46,918 nt of DNA from Bacteroidota bacterium (GTDB lineage: Bacteria; Bacteroidota; Bacteroidia; 2-12-FULL-35-15), in contig JAHEXZ010000039.1 in assembly GCA_023251835.1 (NCBI GenBank), forward strand, positions 1-46,918. Reading direction: 5' to 3'. A model generated the notes under the pieces. It was not told the origin of the DNA. It was given only the letters and a program-made list of their open reading frames with translations, and ran no database searches. Below, one piece after another: positions 1 to 8,709 of this stretch. Within the stretch, counting starts at the first letter, position 1; each line of letters begins with the position of its first letter. The position numbers and the translations under genes were made by a program.

Positions 1-21
1 TTTTTTGATTTTTTCATGTAC

Positions 22-57
22 AAAAAAAGCTTAGTGAAATCACTTTCACTAAGCTTT
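22..57 (-). terminator. Rho-independent terminator downstream of dacB-like gene
   Basis: A perfect 14-bp inverted repeat (26-39 with 44-57, 4-base loop) is followed on the minus strand by a run of seven T (22-28 on the plus strand are A). It lies about 70 bases past the stop of the D,D-carboxypeptidase gene and would end the thioesterase-carboxypeptidase transcript. Confidence 0.85.
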
Positions 58-123
58 CTCCAAACCTTTATACAGTAAGGTGAACAGAGGATTCCACCAA
101 CCATTTTTCAGTAATATGCCTGA

Positions 124-1596
124 TTATTCAGTTTCTGCTATAGCAATCAATATCTTTTCCATTTTCTTTTTCATTTCCGAAGCAGTACATTCATAATTAT
201 TTGCAAGTAAAGAGAAACAGATCAGTTCTCCTTTCTTATTTTTTACATATCCGGCATAACCCCTTGCTCTTGTGATATAGCCGCTTTTAGCACATAAATT
301 ATTTTCTGCTGCACTTCCTTCACACAGATTACCTAAGGAACCTGATTTACCAGCTATCGGGAATGAATCGTAAAAGGTTTTAAAATTTTTATCCTTTGCC
401 ATAAACTGTAAAACCTGCACCTCAGTTTTGGTGGTGATCACATTGGAGCGGGAGAGGCCACAACCATCATTCATAAAAAAACCTTCAACATCTATTCCCA
501 TTTTTTTCCAGAATGCAGTAATAATATCGATGCCTTCATTTTCTCTGCCAATTCCATTTTCTTTATATGCAATATATTTAAGCAGATGTTCTGCATACAG
601 GTTGTTACTTTTAAGGTTAGTCCAGTAGATAATTTCACTTAATGGAGGCGAAAAATTTGTAAACAAGGTCTTCTTGGAAAGTTCAGCATATCTGTTTGTT
701 TCTTTCAATTCGCGCACTGTTGTTGCTTTTGTGGCAACAGTTATACCAATAGTTTTTAATACGCTTTCCAGTGATTGTGCACAAAATAAAGCAGGATCAG
801 GAAGAGAACCCTCTATATCATAACTCTTACTGTTGGCAGGGATGGTTCCTTGTATTTTCCGGTAATAAGTATAAGGAGCACCATAAATAAAAGCATTATC
901 ATCATCACCACCAGAAATAACATTATTTATAAGTTGCAGACCATCAATAGCGGGGCTCACGTTTACAACTGTTGTAGGAGTATTGGTAATTCCGGATTTC
1001 AGGTAAATTGTATATTTATTATCATGATAGGATAATCCACTTGCTCCTGCGCCAAAATAATTGCCTATATCAGACCATACCCATTGGGGAGGTAAAATAT
1101 TGTCATCAAATATGCCGGCATCACCAATAATGGCACCTTCAATTTTTTTTACCCCTTTATATTTAAGAAAATTAGCCCATCTATCCGTGGTGCTGAGACT
1201 ATCTTTAGGAGCTTTAAAATATTCAGATTCAAGAGTGGGATCACCACCACCGGTAATGTATAAGTTGCCTTTTATTGTGCCTGTAAGCGTATCAAAAGAA
1301 CCATCGTACTGTAATTTGGTTTCAAATCTGAAATCGCTTCCTAATATAGATAAAGCAGCTCCTGTAGTGATTATTTTTAATGTGCTTGCTGGTATCAGGC
1401 TCACGGCACTATTGTATTCAGCGATAATAGTATCTTGTTTAGCCGGCATTACACAAATACTCCATGTTGCATGTTTTAAGGCAGTATCTGTTTTTAGTTT
1501 TTCAATTTCCTTATCCAGCTTTGTTGTCTTTATCTGGGAATAAATAAAATTGCCAGGAAAAAACAAAATCAATACGAATGAAATTTTTTTTATCAT
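124..1596 (-). CDS. dacB: D-alanyl-D-alanine carboxypeptidase/endopeptidase, PBP4 (DacB) type, peptidase S13
   Basis: Periplasmic low-molecular-weight penicillin-binding protein of class C that trims or cleaves peptidoglycan cross-links. The mature protein follows a signal peptide (MIKKISFVLILFF...YSQ, residues 1-21). The active-site SxxK is S71-T-L-K74; an SNN triad lies in LKSNNLYAEH, and the third motif is KSG in CAKSGYI near the C-terminus. The 490-residue length fits the family. I chose the ATG at 1596 rather than the upstream in-frame ATG at 1638, because it begins the signal peptide and forms an ATGA overlap with the stop of the thioesterase gene, implying translational coupling. A strong terminator follows at 22-57. 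Family assignment is firm; preference for endopeptidase or carboxypeptidase activity cannot be read. Confidence 0.93.
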   Translation of the reverse strand: MIKKISFVLILFFPGNFIYSQIKTTKLDKEIEKLKTDTALKHATWSICVMPAKQDTIIAEYNSAVSLIPASTLKIITTGAALSILGSDFRFETKLQYDGSFDTLTGTIKGNLYITGGGDPTLESEYFKAPKDSLSTTDRWANFLKYKGVKKIEGAIIGDAGIFDDNILPPQWVWSDIGNYFGAGASGLSYHDNKYTIYLKSGITNTPTTVVNVSPAIDGLQLINNVISGGDDDNAFIYGAPYTYYRKIQGTIPANSKSYDIEGSLPDPALFCAQSLESVLKTIGITVATKATTVRELKETNRYAELSKKTLFTNFSPPLSEIIYWTNLKSNNLYAEHLLKYIAYKENGIGRENEGIDIITAFWKKMGIDVEGFFMNDGCGLSRSNVITTKTEVQVLQFMAKDKNFKTFYDSFPIAGKSGSLGNLCEGSAAENNLCAKSGYITRARGYAGYVKNKKGELICFSLLANNYECTASEMKKKMEKILIAIAETE

Positions 1597-2021
1597 TTTG
1601 ATACCTCTACAATTGCCATTGTAAGCCTGCTGATGCATACCATTTTTCCTGCTTCATTTTTAATCTCAATATTCCATACATGTGTTTTTTTTCCTATATG
1701 TACAGGAGATGCTTCTGCGTATACAAAACCACTTCCGACAGGCCGCAAGTGGTTGGCATTAATTTCCATTCCTACACATGTATATTTTGTGTGATCTACA
1801 ATCAGATTGGATGCTATGCTTCCTAAGGTTTCTGCCAAAGCAACAGACGCACCACCATGAAGTATACCCATTGGTTGCACAGTACGATGGTCAACAGGCA
1901 TACGCCCCTTAACAGAGTTTGTAGTGAGCTCTGTAATTTCTATACCAATAGTTTCACTCATGTTATTTTTTAGCATGAATTGAATATCTTCGGCTGTATA
2001 GGGCTTAAACCAGATGCTCAT
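1593..2021 (-). CDS. Hotdog-fold acyl-CoA thioesterase (PaaI/MenI-like)
   Basis: Small cytosolic hotdog thioesterase of 142 residues. The hallmark HGG (55-57) is followed by the likely catalytic E64 in ALAETLGSIAS, as in the YdiI/MenI and PaaI families, which hydrolyse aromatic acyl-CoAs such as 1,4-dihydroxy-2-naphthoyl-CoA in menaquinone synthesis. No other menaquinone gene is in the window, so the substrate is open. Its stop overlaps the start of the carboxypeptidase gene by an ATGA junction, so the two are co-transcribed; the functional link between them is unclear. Confidence 0.85.
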   Translation of the reverse strand: MSIWFKPYTAEDIQFMLKNNMSETIGIEITELTTNSVKGRMPVDHRTVQPMGILHGGASVALAETLGSIASNLIVDHTKYTCVGMEINANHLRPVGSGFVYAEASPVHIGKKTHVWNIEIKNEAGKMVCISRLTMAIVEVSK

Positions 2022-2209
2022 ATTTTGAGGTTGTCGGTTATTAGTTATTGGTTAGACAGTTTAGGATATTTTTGAGATCAGCTTGTAATAACTATTAACT
2101 TTTTTGACGAACGAAATTAATAAGAATTCTTTTATGGAATTTTTAAATTATTGCATCATAGGCTCAAAATAGATTAATTTTATACTAAACCCCTTAAAAC
2201 TTAGAACAA

Positions 2210-3088
2210 ATGAAAACCATTTATTTGCTGCTTCTTACAACCCTCATGTTTGGCTCTTGTAGTAACAAATCAGAGAAATTTTATGATATGGCTGCGGTTG
2301 GCGCAGCAGAAGAATCTCCGGCACCACCACCGCCATCCGATAAAGATATTGCTGAAGCAGATTTTGAGCAGACTATACCAGCAAGCGGTTTAAACCAAAG
2401 CACAAATTCTTCAACAGAAAAAATTAAAGTGGCTGAAAAAATAAAAAAAACGGCATATCTATCTATTACAGTAGATGACTATAAAAAAGCGCGTACCGAA
2501 ATTGAAAAAATCGTAAAATCAGGAAATGCTTATATAGGAAGTGAGGATGAGCAAAATTCAGCTTATAGCATTTCCAATAATATGGTAATACGTGTAATAA
2601 ACAAAGAATTTGATTCGATGATAAACAACTTAGTAGCGGTTGCCAGTAATGTAAATTCAAAAAGTGTTAATGCTGAGGACGTAACAGCCCAGTTTGTAGA
2701 TATACAGTCGCGTTTGAAATCAAAAAAAGAAATTGAAAAACGTTATCTTGATATATTGCAGAAAGCTTCCAAAATAAGCGATATATTGGAAATAGAACAG
2801 AAATTAGGACAAATACGCGAGGAGATTGAAGCTAAAGAGGGTGAACTCAAATACCTTGCTGACCAGGTAGATTATAGCACTATCAATTTAAATTTTCATC
2901 AGGAGTTTGAGTATGCACCAACTGATAAACCAGGTTTTTGGGGCAGGTTGGGAAATGCCTTTGTTAATGGATGGCATGGTTTTTTAAGTTTCATTGTAGG
3001 GTTAACATACGCCTGGCCTCTGTGGATATTGTTGGGAATAGCGGGTTATTTTCTTGTAAAATTTATTAAACGTCAATTGAGAAAATAA
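2210..3088 (+). CDS. DUF4349-family lipoprotein
   Basis: The N-terminus MKTIYLLLLTTLMFGSC is a lipoprotein signal with lipobox FGSC, so the protein should be lipidated at Cys17. A Pro/Ala-rich linker follows (about 35-75), then the DUF4349 core with KKTAYLSITVDDYKKAR and a long coiled coil (about 160-225, SRLKSKKEIEKRY...ILEIEQKLGQIREEIE). A hydrophobic helix (about 265-283, WPLWILLGIAGYFLV) and a basic tail close it. Together the N-terminal lipid and C-terminal membrane helix are the usual DUF4349 layout. Function is not established for the family. It is monocistronic by spacing. Family call is good; topology is inference. Confidence 0.85.
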   Translation: MKTIYLLLLTTLMFGSCSNKSEKFYDMAAVGAAEESPAPPPPSDKDIAEADFEQTIPASGLNQSTNSSTEKIKVAEKIKKTAYLSITVDDYKKARTEIEKIVKSGNAYIGSEDEQNSAYSISNNMVIRVINKEFDSMINNLVAVASNVNSKSVNAEDVTAQFVDIQSRLKSKKEIEKRYLDILQKASKISDILEIEQKLGQIREEIEAKEGELKYLADQVDYSTINLNFHQEFEYAPTDKPGFWGRLGNAFVNGWHGFLSFIVGLTYAWPLWILLGIAGYFLVKFIKRQLRK

Positions 3089-3160
3089 CTTTTGATAAAG
3101 AAGTGACATCAATCATATTAATGTATGACAATGATTAATTAAAATAATTTTTCCAGAAGA

Positions 3161-3168
3161 TACATTTG
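3161..3168 (+). promoter_or_regulatory. Bacteroidota -7 element upstream of the 131-aa coiled-coil gene
   Basis: TACATTTG matches the TAnnTTTG consensus of the primary Bacteroidota sigma factor and lies 28 bases before the ATG. No convincing -33 TTTG is present. Confidence 0.45.
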
Positions 3169-3195
3169 CAAATGTAATCATAACACTATTTAACT

Positions 3196-3591
3196 ATGAC
3201 AACAATAACTGTAAAAACAAAGCGCATTGATGACCTTCATTTTGAGCATCAACTGTGGAAGTCAGAAGCAAAATTTTGTGCGGACGAATTAAAAATTTAT
3301 AAGAACTGGTTAAGTGATATAGCATCTAAAAACAGTAAGAATGCTATTAGAAAACAAATTGAACAATTTCAGAATAAATTTATAATTCAGAAGGAGCAAT
3401 TGGATGGATTAAACCATGAGATTAATGTTCATGACCAATGGCTTGCCCAGTTTGCACATGAAAATCCTGTAGCAATTGAACATCGGTTTTTTGCTGATCA
3501 TAAAGTAATGCGTGAACAGATGGAGGCCTTCCGAAAAATTTTTAGTGAGCTAAAAGAAGATTTCAGAAAGTTTCTGGCAACCTGGATGTAA
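3196..3591 (+). CDS. Conserved-type hypothetical, helical coiled-coil protein
   Basis: A 131-residue soluble protein without signal peptide or membrane segment, predicted almost wholly helical with heptad-like Leu/Ile spacing and many Lys, Glu and Gln. The start is a clear ATG shortly after a TAnnTTTG promoter element. I recall similar short helical proteins with a DLHFEHQLW-like beginning in other Bacteroidota, but no function is known to me. It stands alone between the DUF4349 gene and the convergent acyltransferase gene. Real gene by codon use and length; function unassigned. Confidence 0.7.
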   Translation: MTTITVKTKRIDDLHFEHQLWKSEAKFCADELKIYKNWLSDIASKNSKNAIRKQIEQFQNKFIIQKEQLDGLNHEINVHDQWLAQFAHENPVAIEHRFFADHKVMREQMEAFRKIFSELKEDFRKFLATWM

Positions 3592-3603
3592 ATCAAACAG
3601 ATG

Positions 3604-4953
3604 CTATGTATTCGCATATTCATTTTTAACCTTATCAAATTCTGCAATAATTTGCTCGCGCTCAATGATAAGGTTGGAAATGAATACGCTTTTTTTATAA
3701 AACAACATTAATAGCATCCATTTGGTGCGTATTTTATTGATGGTGTAAAAATACCAATATGTAAAAAAACCACTTAACGGAAGACTTAAACCATATACAA
3801 TAGTTAGCCACACCCAATGCGTATACTTCCATACAAAGATAATTTGCACCGTATAGAAAATTAAAAAAGTAAACATTCCGCCCACCATACTAATAGCACC
3901 AACAAATTCAATAGATGAGCTTATTCTCCTAGCAATACGCCCTGGAATTTCAAATGGTAAAAAGTTATTTATCAATCCATAAAGATATATTGGAAAGCCC
4001 AAAATAATGAGTAACAATGCTTTCAGATTACTGCTGATAAATGAGTCGCTTTTTTTTTGGTTTCTGGCAATATCTTTATCGGTAAGCCCTAAGCGGCTCA
4101 GGTTGTTCAAATATTCATTTATTCTTGAACGCATTATTTCCACATGCTGAGGATTTTTCTTTTGGTAATAGTCAACTGCCTCAACAATGCCTTTGGTAAG
4201 AATAAATTCAGCATCTTTATCCTTTTTGCTGATACCTCGTTCTTTTGAAAGTTTGTACTTATAAAGTAGTTCTATATTCTTTACCAGTTCATCTGTTTTG
4301 TCATCTTCAATGGCAATGATAAGTGTTTCGAGCTTTCTGCGAATTTCTTCAGTAAGTTCATCCACTGTCTTGTATTCATCAATGCTATACTGTTCTTTGT
4401 AATCAGCTACCCGGATTGGTGTGTCTATATTGATAAAAAGGTCACGATTAAATTTATGTGGGTTAGCATAATTTAATCCTATTGTTATAATGTTTACTCC
4501 CAACTGAAAATTATTAGATGCTTCTGCACCTAATGTAATGCGTGCAGCTCCTGTTTTAACAGGTCGTAGTTTACGCTCTGTAATGCTTGTACCTTCAGGG
4601 AACATTAAAAGAACGCCATTTTTCTCAAGATGTTCAAAACATCTGGTAAATGTTTCTTTATTTTTACTCATCAGCGAAGGGTCATCTTTCTGACGATAAA
4701 CAGGAATAATATTAAAGTGTGGCAACAACCACCTTGAAAAACCAGTATTAAACAATGACCCTTTAGCCAAAAAATATACCTCACGGTTAAGCATGGTAGC
4801 TACTACAATAGGATCCATAAATGTACTTGGATGGTTGACCAGCACCATTAACGGTCCTTTGGTAGGTATTAACTCTTTGTTCCGGATAGTAATAGAACGG
4901 AAAAAGATACGAACAGTAATTTTCATTACTAATTTTAGAAAAGAGTAAAGCAT
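3604..4953 (-). CDS. PlsC-like phospholipid acyltransferase with C-terminal membrane domain
   Basis: Membrane acyltransferase of the glycerol-phosphate/lysophosphatidate acyltransferase superfamily, expected to acylate a glycerophospholipid or related acceptor on the cytoplasmic face. Block I is NHPSTFMD (H41 to D47, the H-x5-D spacing common in Bacteroidota homologues); block III is FPEGTS (118-123). After a helical region (about 190-305) there are three membrane segments (about 310-345, 350-375, 382-405). At 449 residues it is much longer than single-domain PlsC; long versions of this type are common in Bacteroidota. Substrate is undetermined. It converges with the coiled-coil gene with only 12 bases between stops. 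Confidence 0.85.
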   Translation of the reverse strand: MLYSFLKLVMKITVRIFFRSITIRNKELIPTKGPLMVLVNHPSTFMDPIVVATMLNREVYFLAKGSLFNTGFSRWLLPHFNIIPVYRQKDDPSLMSKNKETFTRCFEHLEKNGVLLMFPEGTSITERKLRPVKTGAARITLGAEASNNFQLGVNIITIGLNYANPHKFNRDLFINIDTPIRVADYKEQYSIDEYKTVDELTEEIRRKLETLIIAIEDDKTDELVKNIELLYKYKLSKERGISKKDKDAEFILTKGIVEAVDYYQKKNPQHVEIMRSRINEYLNNLSRLGLTDKDIARNQKKSDSFISSNLKALLLIILGFPIYLYGLINNFLPFEIPGRIARRISSSIEFVGAISMVGGMFTFLIFYTVQIIFVWKYTHWVWLTIVYGLSLPLSGFFTYWYFYTINKIRTKWMLLMLFYKKSVFISNLIIEREQIIAEFDKVKNEYANT

Positions 4954-5082
4954 TGTTTATTTATACTGTTGTTATTTTCAATAAAATTAAACATTTTTGA
5001 ATTCTGGCAGCATATAAACGCAAATATTGATTCTCTTATTAAAGCCAACTCAGCATTATATTATTGTACAAGACCAATCACC

Positions 5083-5172
5083 AGTGTTAAGTCAACCTTG
5101 TGACATAAAACCTGACAGGTCTGATAAGCTGTATGCTCAGAGATCTGCCAGGTTTATGCTTGACAAGACACT
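5083..5172. repeat. 90-bp imperfect palindrome in intergenic region
   Basis: The region 4954-5301 has no convincing gene. Its centre is a long imperfect inverted repeat: inner arms 5107-5122 (AAAACCTGACAGGTCT) and 5141-5156 (AGATCTGCCAGGTTTA), extending to AGTGTTAAGTCAA at 5083 and TTGACAAGACACT at 5172. Size and symmetry suggest a REP/MITE-like intergenic element. Confidence 0.6.
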
Positions 5173-5247
5173 AGCATCTGGCAAAAATCAAATAAATTTC
5201 CAATGGAATATTTTGTTTATATTTAACAGCTTTAATTTTCAAGAACT

Positions 5248-5255
5248 TATTTTTG
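5248..5255 (+). promoter_or_regulatory. -7 element of the 222-aa secreted protein gene
   Basis: TATTTTTG fits TAnnTTTG and lies 47 bases before the ATG at 5302. The -33 element is not clear. Confidence 0.4.
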
Positions 5256-5301
5256 CAAATGTATGTGACGTTCTTTTGCGTAAAAAAATAAAAATATACA
5301 C

Positions 5302-5970
5302 ATGAAAAAAACAATTACCCTTGCGTGTGCAGCAGTTATAACCGTGTCTGCTTTTTCTCAAAAAATAAAAGTAAAAGAATCAACTGAAACTATTGGTGGT
5401 GGAAACCATAACGCTTTGGTAGTAAAACTTTTTGACGTAAATCCTTCCGATGCCGAAGAAGAGTTTAAATCATTTATGAAAACGTATGATGGAAAAAGAT
5501 CTTCAATGGAAGGGGCTGTTTTTATTGACAATGCCGTTATCACAGCCATAGGAAACAACACCATTGATGTTTATGGAAAAGCGAGCGGTAAAAAAGGTGA
5601 CCCTGAAATTTCATTTACGGTTGCTTTTGATTTGGGGGGATCTTTTTTAAACTCATCAGAACATAAAGCTCAATATAATGTGGCTGAGAAAATAGTAAGT
5701 GATTTTGCAATAAAAACTGTTAGAAATGCAATAGAAAAGCAATTACGAGACACCAAAAAAATACAGGCAAAGCTGGAGGACGAACAAAAAGATTTAGAAA
5801 AAGAGAATAGGGAATTGAATAGTGATATTGAAGATTATAAAATTAAAATAAAGAAAGCAGAGGATGATGTGATGAAAAATCAAACAGCGCAAGATAGAAA
5901 AAAGGAAGAGATTGAAGCACAAAAAAAGGTAGTTGGCGAGACTGATCTGAAATTAAAAGCGGTGAATTAA
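5302..5970 (+). CDS. Secreted hypothetical protein with C-terminal coiled coil
   Basis: A 222-residue protein beginning with a signal peptide (MKKTITLACAAVITVSAFSQ, cleavage near residue 20). Residues about 21-135 form a compact beta-rich domain (ETIGGGNHNALVVKLF, NNTIDVYGKASG, EISFTVAFDLGG). Residues about 145-220 are a highly charged coiled coil (KKIQAKLEDEQKDLEKENREL). No family name is recognised. The combination suggests a periplasmic or outer-membrane-associated structural protein, which is inference only. It is transcribed alone, upstream of metK on the same strand, 134 bases away. Confidence 0.75.
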   Translation: MKKTITLACAAVITVSAFSQKIKVKESTETIGGGNHNALVVKLFDVNPSDAEEEFKSFMKTYDGKRSSMEGAVFIDNAVITAIGNNTIDVYGKASGKKGDPEISFTVAFDLGGSFLNSSEHKAQYNVAEKIVSDFAIKTVRNAIEKQLRDTKKIQAKLEDEQKDLEKENRELNSDIEDYKIKIKKAEDDVMKNQTAQDRKKEEIEAQKKVVGETDLKLKAVN

Positions 5971-6104
5971 TATTTTGTTTTTCTTAAAAAGTTACCTAAA
6001 AAAAATACTGACAGGCAATGAATAACAAGTTATCCGATAAATTTTCTTATTAATGAATTAATTGTATTTTAGTGCCCATTAAAAATTTTAAAACAAAAAA
6101 ATAT

Positions 6105-7358
6105 ATGCCGTATTTATTTACATCCGAATCAGTGTCAGAAGGGCACCCGGATAAAGTAGCTGATCAGATTTCTGACGCTTTAATTGATAATTTTTTAGCA
6201 TTTGATTCTCAGTCAAAGGTAGCATGTGAAACCTTAGTAACTACAGGTCAGGTAGTGCTTGCTGGTGAGGTTAAGTCGCAGGCTTATCTGGATGTACAGA
6301 CTATTGCACGTGATGTGATTAAAAAAATAGGATATACCAAGAGTGAGTATATGTTTGAAGCCAATTCCTGTGGCGTATTCTCTGCTATTCATGAACAATC
6401 ATCGGATATTAACCAGGGAGTAGACAAAAAGAAAAAGGAAGAGCAGGGTGCAGGTGACCAGGGAATGATGTTTGGCTATGCCACAAATGAAACCGAAGAT
6501 TATATGCCACTTGCATTGGATTTGGCTCATAAAATTTTAATTGAGCTGGCTGCCTTACGTAGAGAGAATAAACAAATCAAATATCTTCGTCCGGATGCAA
6601 AATCACAGGTAACATTAGAGTACGATGATAACAATGTACCTGTACGTATTGATGCTATTGTGGTCTCAACACAGCATGATGATTTTGATACAGAAACAAA
6701 AATGCTTGCAAAAATAAAAAGTGACATTGTTTCTATTTTAATTCCACGTGTAAAAGTAAAGTATAAAAAATATGCTCATTTATTTAATGATAAAATAGAA
6801 TATCATATAAATCCTACAGGAAAATTCGTAATTGGTGGACCGCATGGTGATACCGGCTTAACAGGCCGTAAAATCATTGTGGATACCTACGGTGGCAAAG
6901 GTGCTCATGGTGGTGGAGCGTTCTCCGGAAAAGATCCTTCAAAAGTTGACCGTTCTGCAGCATATGCCACGCGTCACATTGCAAAAAATCTTGTTGCTGC
7001 CGGTGTATGCTCTGAAGTACTGGTTCAGGTTTCGTATGCAATTGGTGTTGCGAAACCAATGGGCATATATGTTAATACTTATAATACTTCTAAAGTAAAT
7101 ATGACTGATGGCGGGATATCAAAAATAGTTGAAACTATTTTTGATATGCGCCCGTATTTTATCGAACAGCGTTTGAAGTTACGTAATCCTATCTACAGCG
7201 AAACTGCTGCTTATGGCCACATGGGGCGTAAATCTGAAGTAGTAACTAAAGTATTCAGGTCTCCTGAAGGTAAAGAAAAGAAAGTAAAAGTAGAATTATT
7301 TACCTGGGAAAAGCTGGACTATGTTGCTAAAGTAAAGGCAGCCTTTAAGTTGAGGTAA
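6105..7358 (+). CDS. metK: S-adenosylmethionine synthase
   Basis: Cytosolic enzyme making S-adenosylmethionine from methionine and ATP; it feeds all methyltransferases, including the FkbM and fused methyltransferases further along this window. Signatures are the N-terminal [25 protein letters not shown] in the middle, and [19 protein letters not shown] in the C-terminal half. With the ATG at 6105 the protein is 417 residues, the usual length for Bacteroidota. An in-frame GTG at 6072 would add 11 Lys-rich residues with no family support, so I reject it. No operon partner is present. Confidence 0.97.
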   Translation: MPYLFTSESVSEGHPDKVADQISDALIDNFLAFDSQSKVACETLVTTGQVVLAGEVKSQAYLDVQTIARDVIKKIGYTKSEYMFEANSCGVFSAIHEQSSDINQGVDKKKKEEQGAGDQGMMFGYATNETEDYMPLALDLAHKILIELAALRRENKQIKYLRPDAKSQVTLEYDDNNVPVRIDAIVVSTQHDDFDTETKMLAKIKSDIVSILIPRVKVKYKKYAHLFNDKIEYHINPTGKFVIGGPHGDTGLTGRKIIVDTYGGKGAHGGGAFSGKDPSKVDRSAAYATRHIAKNLVAAGVCSEVLVQVSYAIGVAKPMGIYVNTYNTSKVNMTDGGISKIVETIFDMRPYFIEQRLKLRNPIYSETAAYGHMGRKSEVVTKVFRSPEGKEKKVKVELFTWEKLDYVAKVKAAFKLR

Positions 7359-7422
7359 TAATCAACAAATATAAGCCGTACCTGAAATGACAAAGGTTCT
7401 TTAATAAAATATCATAAAACTC

Positions 7423-7563
7423 AAGCCCCAGAGGGGCGTAATATTGGTAGTACCAATATATCATCTTTTTTAAGCTCCAGAGGAGCGAAATATTACGCTC
7501 CCCTGGAGCTGTAGGAGATACTGGGGGAATCCATTCTACCAATATCTCGCCCCTCTGGGGCTT
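7423..7563. repeat. Nested double inverted repeat
   Basis: In the 410-base gap after metK an outer inverted repeat (7423-7450 and 7536-7563, sharing AGCCCCAGAGGGGCG and ATATTGGTAG on the two strands) encloses an inner hairpin (7473-7487 with 7496-7510, CTCCAGAGGAGCG/CGCTCCCCTGGAG). The inner arm is a diverged copy of the outer arm, so this looks like two copies of one palindromic intergenic repeat, one inside the other. No protein is credible here. Confidence 0.8.
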
Positions 7564-7584
7564 TTACTTTGCAAAAGATTAAAT

Positions 7585-7626
7585 TATACTTCGGCTGTAT
7601 GAGGCTTCGGTGAGCTCAGCCGAACC
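7585..7626 (-). repeat. REP-like element, family 1 copy C (partial)
   Basis: Read on the minus strand it carries GCTGAGC, CCGAAGC, CTCAT and ends in CAGCCGAAGTATA, the same ordered blocks as the copy at 15441-15500. It is shorter and in opposite orientation to the other two copies. Confidence 0.6.
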
Positions 7627-7645
7627 CTTTGCAGAAATTACCGAA

Positions 7646-7703
7646 CTCTCACCTGTTTTGTCCTCCCCAACTTCTTTGGGGATCGGAATAAAGCAGGTGA
7701 GAG
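7646..7703. repeat. Hairpin with internal second hairpin
   Basis: CTCTCACCTG (7646-7655) pairs with CAGGTGAGAG (7694-7703), and within the loop TCCCCAA (7664-7670) pairs with TTGGGGA (7676-7682). No T-run follows, so it is more likely a repeat element or structured RNA than a terminator. Confidence 0.6.
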
Positions 7704-7768
7704 CCAGTATAAACATTAACTACTAAAATTAACTTAGATAACATCAGTTATAACTGATAAATACTTTA

Positions 7769-8167
7769 GTGAATAAAATACCAAAATATATTTTTATTAT
7801 TTTGCTGATAACCTGTAAGGCGGTGCTTAGCCAAAACAAGGAAAAATTTTCCTTCTCTATTTGTAATAATAAAAGTATTACTATTAATCATGCCAATCTT
7901 GAAAAATGTCCAAGGCTTGTTGTTAATGATAAAAAAATTAAAATCAAATCCTTTTCATTATCAATTTTGGTACATTCAAAAATGCATCCGGAAGGCTTTT
8001 ACAGAGATATTGCTATCAATGACAATATAATAACAGCAACAACATTATCATTTATTAAAGAACTTTTAGTAAACGATCCGTATGTTAAAGTAATAGTTGA
8101 GAATATAGAAATTACTAAGGAAGGAAAATCAGACAGATGCAAGGGTTTTATTTTTTATGTAAAGTAG
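7769..8167 (+). CDS. Small secreted protein, paralogue of the protein at 8710
   Basis: A 132-residue protein starting at a GTG; no better in-frame ATG exists and the N-terminus MNKIPKYIFIILLITCKAVLSQ is a typical signal peptide. The mature part aligns end to end with the product of 8710-9135: both have F-x(2)-C, then ITI-x(3)-L-x-KCP-x-L, VKSF/IKSF-S/T-x(2)-I-V, and a C-terminal G(F)-x-FY. The pattern of short strands and the C-terminal I-x-I-x(3)-GK...FxFY recalls the last domain of GldM, but this is weak and unverified. Function unknown; expected in the periplasm or outside the cell. Confidence 0.7.
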   Translation: MNKIPKYIFIILLITCKAVLSQNKEKFSFSICNNKSITINHANLEKCPRLVVNDKKIKIKSFSLSILVHSKMHPEGFYRDIAINDNIITATTLSFIKELLVNDPYVKVIVENIEITKEGKSDRCKGFIFYVK

Positions 8168-8201
8168 AAAGAACGAATTATTAACTTTATCTTCCATTCT
8201 A

Positions 8202-8209
8202 TATCTTTG
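8202..8209 (+). promoter_or_regulatory. -7 element upstream of rhodanese gene
   Basis: TATCTTTG fits TAnnTTTG, 72 bases before the ATG at 8282; no clear -33 box. Confidence 0.35.
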
Positions 8210-8281
8210 TGGCACATTGAGTAATTGAGTAGTTAAATGGCATTAAGTTTATAGAGAAATAGGAAAACCGTTCTATAAATT

Positions 8282-8614
8282 ATGGAAAACAGGATAGAAT
8301 CAATTAAAAAATTATTGGGATTCGGACCTAAGGCAAATTATGCTGAGCTGGTTAAACAAGGAGCAATTATACTTGATGTACGTAGTAAAACCGAATATGC
8401 AAGTGGCCATATAAACGGGTCTGTAAACATAGCTGTTGATCAATTAAGTAATAATTTATCGAAATTAAAAGATAAACAAAAGCCAATTATTACTTGTTGT
8501 GCCTCAGGTATAAGAAGCGCATCGGCAAAGAGTATTTTGAAGGCGAACGGCTATGTGAATGTATATAATGGTGGCAGTTGGAGCAGCTTACAGAATAAAA
8601 TCAGTAATTCTTAA
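8282..8614 (+). CDS. Single-domain rhodanese (sulfurtransferase) protein
   Basis: A 110-residue cytosolic protein consisting of one rhodanese fold. It shows the N-terminal AIILDVRSKTEYASGHI block and the active-site loop CASGIRS at about residues 66-72, preceded by a second Cys (TCCASGIRS). Such proteins carry persulfide sulfur for transfer to an acceptor. No signal peptide is present, unlike the two secreted paralogues on either side, so it is probably an unrelated insertion between duplicated genes rather than their partner. Confidence 0.9.
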   Translation: MENRIESIKKLLGFGPKANYAELVKQGAIILDVRSKTEYASGHINGSVNIAVDQLSNNLSKLKDKQKPIITCCASGIRSASAKSILKANGYVNVYNGGSWSSLQNKISNS

Positions 8615-8709
8615 ACATAATAAATTGTGTAATACTATCCATTCATAGCACTCCCCCCTACAAAAGGAATAAAAGATAAATAGTAATTCTGTTCATAAAA
8701 CGATCACTC

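Noticed and set aside
5027-5305. 92-codon plus-strand frame before the 222-aa gene
   Set aside because: It runs through the 90-bp palindrome and the promoter, has no family resemblance and a composition unlike neighbouring genes.
6072-6104. GTG-initiated extension of metK
   Set aside because: The Lys-rich addition is not part of the family and the ATG at 6105 gives the conserved beginning.
7345-7542. 65-codon minus-strand frame after metK
   Set aside because: It lies mostly inside the nested palindromic repeat and encodes no recognisable protein.
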